Shown here piece after piece: positions 61,852 through 64,000 of a stretch of 64,000 nucleotides of DNA. The position numbers and the translations under genes are program-made. The notes under the pieces are model-generated. The model worked only from the letters and a program-made list of their open reading frames with translations. It ran no database searches and was not told the DNA's origin. How positions within the stretch are numbered: position 1 is the first letter of the stretch; every line of letters starts with the position of its first letter. The stretch comes from Acinetobacter chinensis. GTDB taxonomy: Bacteria > Pseudomonadota > Gammaproteobacteria > Pseudomonadales > Moraxellaceae. The stretch covers positions 2,604,001 to 2,668,000 of the forward strand of contig NZ_CP032134.1 in the NCBI RefSeq assembly GCF_002165375.2, written 5' to 3'.

Positions 61852-62985
61852 ATGACTCAATCAGAAACTCTGGACCTCAGTTTACAGCTATTACGCCAGC
61901 CGTCCGTAACCCCCGTTGACCATAGCTGCCAGGAAATTATGGCAGAACGTCTGAAAAAAATTGGGTTCAACATCGAATCCATGCGCTTTGAAGATGTAGA
62001 TAACCTCTGGGCACGAAAAGGAAATACCTCACCTGTTTTCTGCTTTGCAGGTCATACTGATGTCGTACCTACAGGTAGTCCTGAATCATGGAATTCTGAT
62101 CCTTTTGCACCTGAAATCCGTGATGGAAAACTGTATGGCCGTGGCAGTGCTGATATGAAAACAGCCCTGGCTGCCATGGTGGTTGCTTCTGAGCGTTTTG
62201 TTCAGAAATACCCTGACCATAAAGGCTCAATTGCTTTTCTGATCACATCGGATGAAGAAGGACCATCCATTAACGGAACAGTGAAAGTTGTGGAAGCACT
62301 CGAAGCCCGCAATGAAAAGATGACCTGGTGTCTGGTGGGAGAACCCTCCAGTACAGACCGTCTGGGTGATATTGTCAAAAATGGTCGTCGTGGCTCTTTA
62401 AATGCTGTGCTGACGGTTAAAGGCAAACAAGGTCATGTTGCCTATCCGCACCTGGCAATCAATCCGATTCACACTGCATCCAAAGCGATTACAGAACTGT
62501 GTGAAACTGTCTGGGACAATGGCAATGAATATTTCCCTGCTACCAGTTTTCAGATTTCCAACATTCAGTCGGGTACAGGAGCGACAAATGTTGTACCTGG
62601 TACAATGACTGTCACATTTAATTTCCGTTACTCAACAGAAGTTACAGCAGATGAGCTGAAAGAACGAGTTATTGAACTGCTGGACCGTCATGGTGTTGAG
62701 TATGATATTCAATGGACACTGTCTGGTTTACCTTTTTTGACTCCTGTAGGCGAACTTGTCAATGCAGCCCGTACTGCCATTAAAAATGTAACTGGCACTG
62801 AAACTGAACTGTCAACAAGCGGCGGCACATCAGATGGGCGTTTTATTGCACCTACAGGCGCACAGGTACTTGAACTGGGTGTATTAAATGCAACCATCCA
62901 TCAGGTCAATGAACATGTCAATGTTGACGATCTGGAGCCTTTGGCAGAAATTTATGAACAGATCCTGGTCGAATTACTCAGCTGA
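61852..62985 (+). CDS. dapE: Succinyl-diaminopimelate desuccinylase
   Basis: 377 residues, M20 metallopeptidase family. Metal and catalytic residues appear in CFAGHTDVVPTG, YGRGSADMKTALAAM and TSDEEGPSINGT; the dimerisation lid follows (about 175-290) and STSGGTSDGRFIAPTGAQVLE carries the substrate contact. HQVNEHV supplies the last metal His. It releases succinate to give LL-diaminopimelate for lysine and peptidoglycan synthesis. Length is that of E. coli DapE (375). It is backbone-like in codon use. Confidence 0.97.
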   Translation: MTQSETLDLSLQLLRQPSVTPVDHSCQEIMAERLKKIGFNIESMRFEDVDNLWARKGNTSPVFCFAGHTDVVPTGSPESWNSDPFAPEIRDGKLYGRGSADMKTALAAMVVASERFVQKYPDHKGSIAFLITSDEEGPSINGTVKVVEALEARNEKMTWCLVGEPSSTDRLGDIVKNGRRGSLNAVLTVKGKQGHVAYPHLAINPIHTASKAITELCETVWDNGNEYFPATSFQISNIQSGTGATNVVPGTMTVTFNFRYSTEVTADELKERVIELLDRHGVEYDIQWTLSGLPFLTPVGELVNAARTAIKNVTGTETELSTSGGTSDGRFIAPTGAQVLELGVLNATIHQVNEHVNVDDLEPLAEIYEQILVELLS

Positions 62986-63042
62986 CTGATGACTTGCAGA
63001 CTGACGCGATATTAAGAATTACTTTTTTAATACTGCAGAGCT

Positions 63043-63074
63043 AAAAAAAGGAACTCATCAGAGTTCCTTTTTTT
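63043..63074. terminator. Bidirectional terminator
   Basis: A perfect 14-bp stem (AAAAAAAGGAACTC / GAGTTCCTTTTTTT) with an ATCA loop lies between the convergent dapE and chpC genes. Confidence 0.93.
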
Positions 63075-63087
63075 AACCTGTCACAAT

Positions 63088-63549
63088 TCAGCTCAACCCA
63101 AGTGAAGACTGGATACTGGCAAGATTGGGGATATGAAATGTCTGATCGCCCATGCGGACATACTGAAATACAGCATCATCAGTCACAGGACGGTCTTCAT
63201 CTACAACTTCCGAAATACGCAAGCGGATTGTTTTCGGCATTTTATTACACATCAATGCAAAACGCTGACTGACATCATCACCCTCAATCACCAAAGCAAC
63301 ACCAAGCTTTGTCTCAGGATCATTCACTGCATAAACAGGTAACTTTAACTCATGCCATTCCACATTCGGAACCTGAGTTGCACTGTCCAGAGCAGAAAGA
63401 ACAATATTCTGAGGGAGCAGCATGGCTTCGCGTTTATAGCATTCCACAATATAAGCATCAATAAATCCCGTAGAAACGGTAATCAGATGCTGAAGTTCCT
63501 GCTGACTGATCTGATCAACAGCAGGTTTTTTTACCTTTTTCTGGCTCAT
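63088..63549 (-). CDS. chpC: CheW-like protein, ChpC type
   Basis: 153 residues of the CheW beta-barrel pattern (FIDAYIVECYKREAMLLPQNIVLSAL, VEWHELKLPVYAV, RFALMCNKMPKTIRLRISEV, in pieces), with no signal peptide. It follows the ChpA gene with a 4-bp ATGA overlap, so the two are translationally coupled. In Pseudomonas, ChpC is an accessory adaptor of the Pil-Chp system for twitching motility. The family call rests on weak similarity plus the neighbour. Confidence 0.75.
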   Translation of the reverse strand: MSQKKVKKPAVDQISQQELQHLITVSTGFIDAYIVECYKREAMLLPQNIVLSALDSATQVPNVEWHELKLPVYAVNDPETKLGVALVIEGDDVSQRFALMCNKMPKTIRLRISEVVDEDRPVTDDAVFQYVRMGDQTFHIPNLASIQSSLGLS

Positions 63550-64000
63550 CCATTCACCTCATATTCAGCCGCCAACAGATTTTCAATATTGGTCAGCAAT
63601 TCTGCTTCCTGGAACGGTTTACCCATATAATGAGTCACACCCAGACTGAATGCACGCTCACGGTGTTTCTCACCTGTACGCGATGTAATCATGATAATTG
63701 GCAGTTTCTGATGAATGTCATGGTGTCTTACCAGGTTGGTCACTTCAAAACCATCCATCCGCGGCATTTCAATATCAAGCAGCATCAGATCCGGTTTGAC
63801 ATTTTCCAGCTGCTCCATCGCATCCACACCATCTTTGGCTGTCACAACATCATAACCCTGACGTTCAAGCAGACGTGAAGTTACCTTACGTACTGTTACG
63901 GAGTCATCCACAATCATCACCAGACGACGTGCATTGCTGTGTCGTGATGACTCACGGTGTTCAGACGCATGTTTCGTACGCTGTGTCGCCAGAATCTGAC
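63546..64000 (-). CDS. chpA: C-terminal receiver of ChpA/PilL hybrid histidine kinase (5' part outside window)
   Basis: The frame is open to the window edge, so this is the end of a larger protein; an ATG at 63920 only looks like a start. The visible part is a response-regulator receiver: VMIVDDSVTVRK (acidic pocket), LMLLDIEMPRMDGFE (phosphoacceptor Asp), PIIMITSRTGEK (Thr/Ser) and YMGKPFQEAELL (Lys). A basic linker (TKHASEHRESSRHSNARR) precedes it, as between the kinase core and receiver of ChpA. Coupling to the CheW-like gene supports this over a free PilG/PilH. Confidence 0.85.
   Translation of the reverse strand, partial: QILATQRTKHASEHRESSRHSNARRLVMIVDDSVTVRKVTSRLLERQGYDVVTAKDGVDAMEQLENVKPDLMLLDIEMPRMDGFEVTNLVRHHDIHQKLPIIMITSRTGEKHRERAFSLGVTHYMGKPFQEAELLTNIENLLAAEYEVNG

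Noticed and set aside
63546..63920. Stand-alone response regulator (PilG/PilH type)
   Set aside because: The frame remains open upstream of the ATG to the window edge, so it is the receiver end of a larger hybrid kinase.

Overview
The window reads as chromosomal DNA of an Acinetobacter species (Moraxellaceae). Pointers are a DcaP-type porin, a cytoplasmic YkuD protein like A. baumannii ElsL, a pga exopolysaccharide cluster, a ChpA/ChpC twitching-motility locus, and the low G+C look with many strong bidirectional terminators between convergent genes. Most of it is ordinary single-gene or two-gene transcription units: metabolism (metH, dapE, pnuC, an enoyl-CoA hydratase), transport (Pit phosphate, GltS, ChrA, EamA, several MFS pumps), envelope proteins (dcaP, pgaBCD, FUSC/YccS, patatin, lipoproteins, ElsL) and regulators.

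Layout. 0-5 kb: the end of a formylglycine-generating-enzyme gene, a small lipoprotein, an uncharacterised 516-residue protein, and a Pit phosphate transporter with a near-consensus Pho box. 5-13 kb: metH, then a small island of REPIN-like palindromic repeats with a TIGR02391 gene and a DUF559 endonuclease gene, then a divergent AraC/Fsr-type efflux pair and a second peptide deformylase. 13-21 kb: MHS-family MFS, DUF2505, pnuC, a crotonase / alpha-beta hydrolase / TetR group with an operator-like palindrome, and an EamA exporter. 21-30 kb: pgaBCD without pgaA, GNAT, a 7TM diguanylate cyclase, FKBP, YaeQ and a CobW-type GTPase. 30-39 kb: a segment with different codon use carrying an MhpA-like hydroxylase, a GST and a GntR / permease / amidohydrolase module. 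That module is bracketed by two direct copies of a roughly 270-bp MITE-like element, the second of which is split by an IS3-family insertion sequence. 39-54 kb: LysR, MFS and TetR under a 36-bp palindrome, thioesterase, patatin, ChrA, GltS, DcaP, nitroreductase, Bcr/CflA pump, FUSC. 54-64 kb: a Fur-type iron reductase, YdcF, an array of eight tRNA genes (Val and Asp only), ElsL, DUF454, DUF1853, an entericidin-like lipoprotein, dapE, and the chpC/chpA end of a chemosensory operon.

Glutamine codon use (my approximate hand counts) separates two kinds of DNA. Backbone genes such as the 516-residue gene and dapE use CAA for about 15-25% of Gln codons. metH, the AraC gene, the MhpA-like gene and the amidohydrolase use about 45-50%. 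These CAA-rich stretches are also where the repeats and mobile elements sit, which suggests import from a relative with different codon habits. The strongest candidates for something undescribed are the palindromic-repeat/DUF559/TIGR02391 island at 8.9-10.5 kb and the MITE-bracketed catabolic module at 34.2-39.1 kb.
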